The translations under genes were made by a program, and so were the position numbers. From an uncultured Candidatus Melainabacteria bacterium (GTDB lineage Bacteria > Cyanobacteriota > Vampirovibrionia > LMEP-6097), in NCBI GenBank assembly GCA_937927525.1, contig CALBDR010000240.1, positions 1 to 6,400 on the forward strand: a DNA stretch of 6,400 nt, read 5' to 3'. The notes beneath the pieces are model-generated. The model was not told the origin of the DNA. It saw only the letters and a program-made list of their open reading frames with translations, and made no database searches. Of the stretch, positions 6,201 to 6,400 are shown in pieces (the stretch's first letter is position 1; each line of letters opens with the position of its first letter).

Positions 6201-6400
6201 TCTACAATCTCATGCTTAGGTGTTTGCAGTTTACCGTCAGCCTTTTTACGAGAACGTCTCTGACTCCAGTTAACTCTATACCGCCCCTTCTTAGTCTCAA
6301 AACTAATCTCAGAAAAGCATTCACCAGTATGGCGAGACATAATCTCATTACTACTTTCTGTAATTTTCCCTAAGCGAGCAGTAGAGCCATAGAGAGCTAA
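3260..6400 (-). CDS. sbcC: Exonuclease subunit SbcC (5' end cut by window)
   Basis: SbcC is the SMC-like ATPase of the SbcCD (Mre11-Rad50 type) complex, which with the SbcD nuclease cleaves DNA hairpins and degrades double-stranded ends. The frame stays open to the window edge: the residues before the ATG at 6340 (LALYGSTARL...) match the region just after Walker A in E. coli SbcC, so that ATG is internal and roughly 50 residues including Walker A are missing. The visible 1046 residues, counted from the edge, show: the N-terminal lobe with FTRSILLAQGSFAAFL (97-112, Q-loop Q105) and LTGTEIY-like QITGTEIY; a very long Lys/Glu-rich coiled coil; the zinc hook CPLCG (C485, C488) at its apex; the second coil; then the ABC signature LSGGE (939-943), Walker B VDSLFLDE (965-972), D-loop GTLD (975-978) and H-loop H1004. 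All visible catalytic motifs are intact and the size matches E. coli SbcC. sbcD is expected immediately upstream, beyond 6400. Confidence 0.97.
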   Translation of the reverse strand, partial: LALYGSTARLGKITESSNEIMSRHTGECFSEISFETKKGRYRVNWSQRRSRKKADGKLQTPKHEIVDDLTGNIIEANKLKEVEKAVETKIGMSFEQFTRSILLAQGSFAAFLQASSDERAPILEQITGTEIYSQISLRVHERRREEQIKLQSLEDQLSSIKLLSYEELIELEDSSREKDFKQAELSQQHKQLVEKSNHLKEIKSLLAEQSKFVSSLEALEKDLTTKLDKLELVAKEQALIERDLKAFTETKQQKLDLIKSVRELDFKLDESKRNSDKALSELKQIRTESEKINQESEKLKTFINQSQIRLKEYQEYFKDALDYELAEKELPLLKNIVDNTVRLEKDLLETKSSYDSLDKDLQKARKEFSVVDQKSKNSEQKKNDLEFELKKIESEKNEILNGEDSNDLKAKSEGASIRKEILLTEETKLRAKESLDLIAKDMKVNSDKKILLEELCAQLEKNKEQALKITSLEEEREKLKRGEECPLCGSIEHPYRDKEPDFNYSDSELDLKRKDLELLNIEHNKFLIETSGLEKEIELTNKNLRTLFKRIEELKLDQGFVDSLEKLSTNDLENFSVDLKSKINKLEILEKEFGSKNKILRDLEADFMKSLAQRDSIKEMGVKLKSEHALVSEQIKKQASELKVLIESFDTKFSNFKIDYSKEQGIADKYLSLEKAFKLIKQKKKEAEDLKLNTREAELKLETINNSLVQVNERYTAKELELAELEKLNKDLSTKRIDLFGERSLADFENELVSTENLLIKKEKDINITKNDLEKENELLKLNIENIKIRQQELSSSLDNLAYSQDLDIEKDLLENEQELNAKFALISSLNQDLGIIKEKLENNAKAKDEMKEKVLNLEAQKKELERFNLLHELIGSSDGKKFRNFAQGLSFEIMIAQANIQLEKMTDRYILVRDEKNNLALNILDNYQAAEIRSTKNLSGGESFIVSLALALGLSKMASANVQVDSLFLDEGFGTLDEEALETALSVLSNLKDDGKLIGVISHIPALKDRIPVQIKLQSSSLGRSSISGVGVRKIDSEKLRIKKD

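Noticed and set aside
6338..6340. ATG as start codon of sbcC.
   Set aside because: The frame continues to the window edge and the preceding residues (LALYGSTARL) match the conserved region after the SbcC Walker A motif.

Overview
The window looks like ordinary chromosome from an AT-rich Gram-negative bacterium. Three things point that way: a membrane haem oxidase whose C-terminal c-type haem domain should face a periplasm, a DUF2805/TIGR03643-type protein, and a classic SbcC whose head motifs closely resemble those of E. coli. A Bdellovibrionota/Bacteriovoracales-like or related proteobacterial host is a guess from overall flavour only. There are five protein genes, two of them cut by the window edges. 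I see no tRNA, rRNA, CRISPR array, insertion sequence or phage gene.

Layout. 1-1368 (+) is the 3' part of a cytochrome bd-superfamily subunit I fused to a monohaem cytochrome c domain. It converges on and overlaps by 4 nt a DUF4143-type AAA ATPase (1365-2489, -). Next, also on the minus strand, is a small DUF2805/TIGR03643 protein (2575-2826). The 196-nt divergent spacer (2827-3022) carries promoters for both directions, including a 14-bp palindrome over the -35 box of the small rightward gene. That gene (3023-3211, +) encodes an unrecognised 62-aa protein with its own promoter, ribosome binding site and terminator. The rest of the window (3260-6400, -) is sbcC, cut at its 5' end. The terminator between the small gene and sbcC works in both directions and is partly built from the last sbcC codons.

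How the genes relate. They look like independent units rather than one pathway: respiration (oxidase), an orphan ATPase of unknown role, a small predicted DNA-binding-like protein, an unknown small protein, and DNA end/hairpin processing (SbcC, whose partner SbcD is probably beyond the right edge). The two small minus-strand units share an exact 12-bp element at the same promoter position, just before start codons with no ribosome binding site. This suggests leaderless or near-leaderless transcripts and possibly shared control.

I see no convincing undescribed multi-gene system. The most interesting items are the unusual oxidase (no Q-loop, low-spin haem ligands apparently missing, c-haem tail), the leaderless promoter pair, the AAGTCG palindrome region, and the self-contained 62-aa gene with a possible operator.
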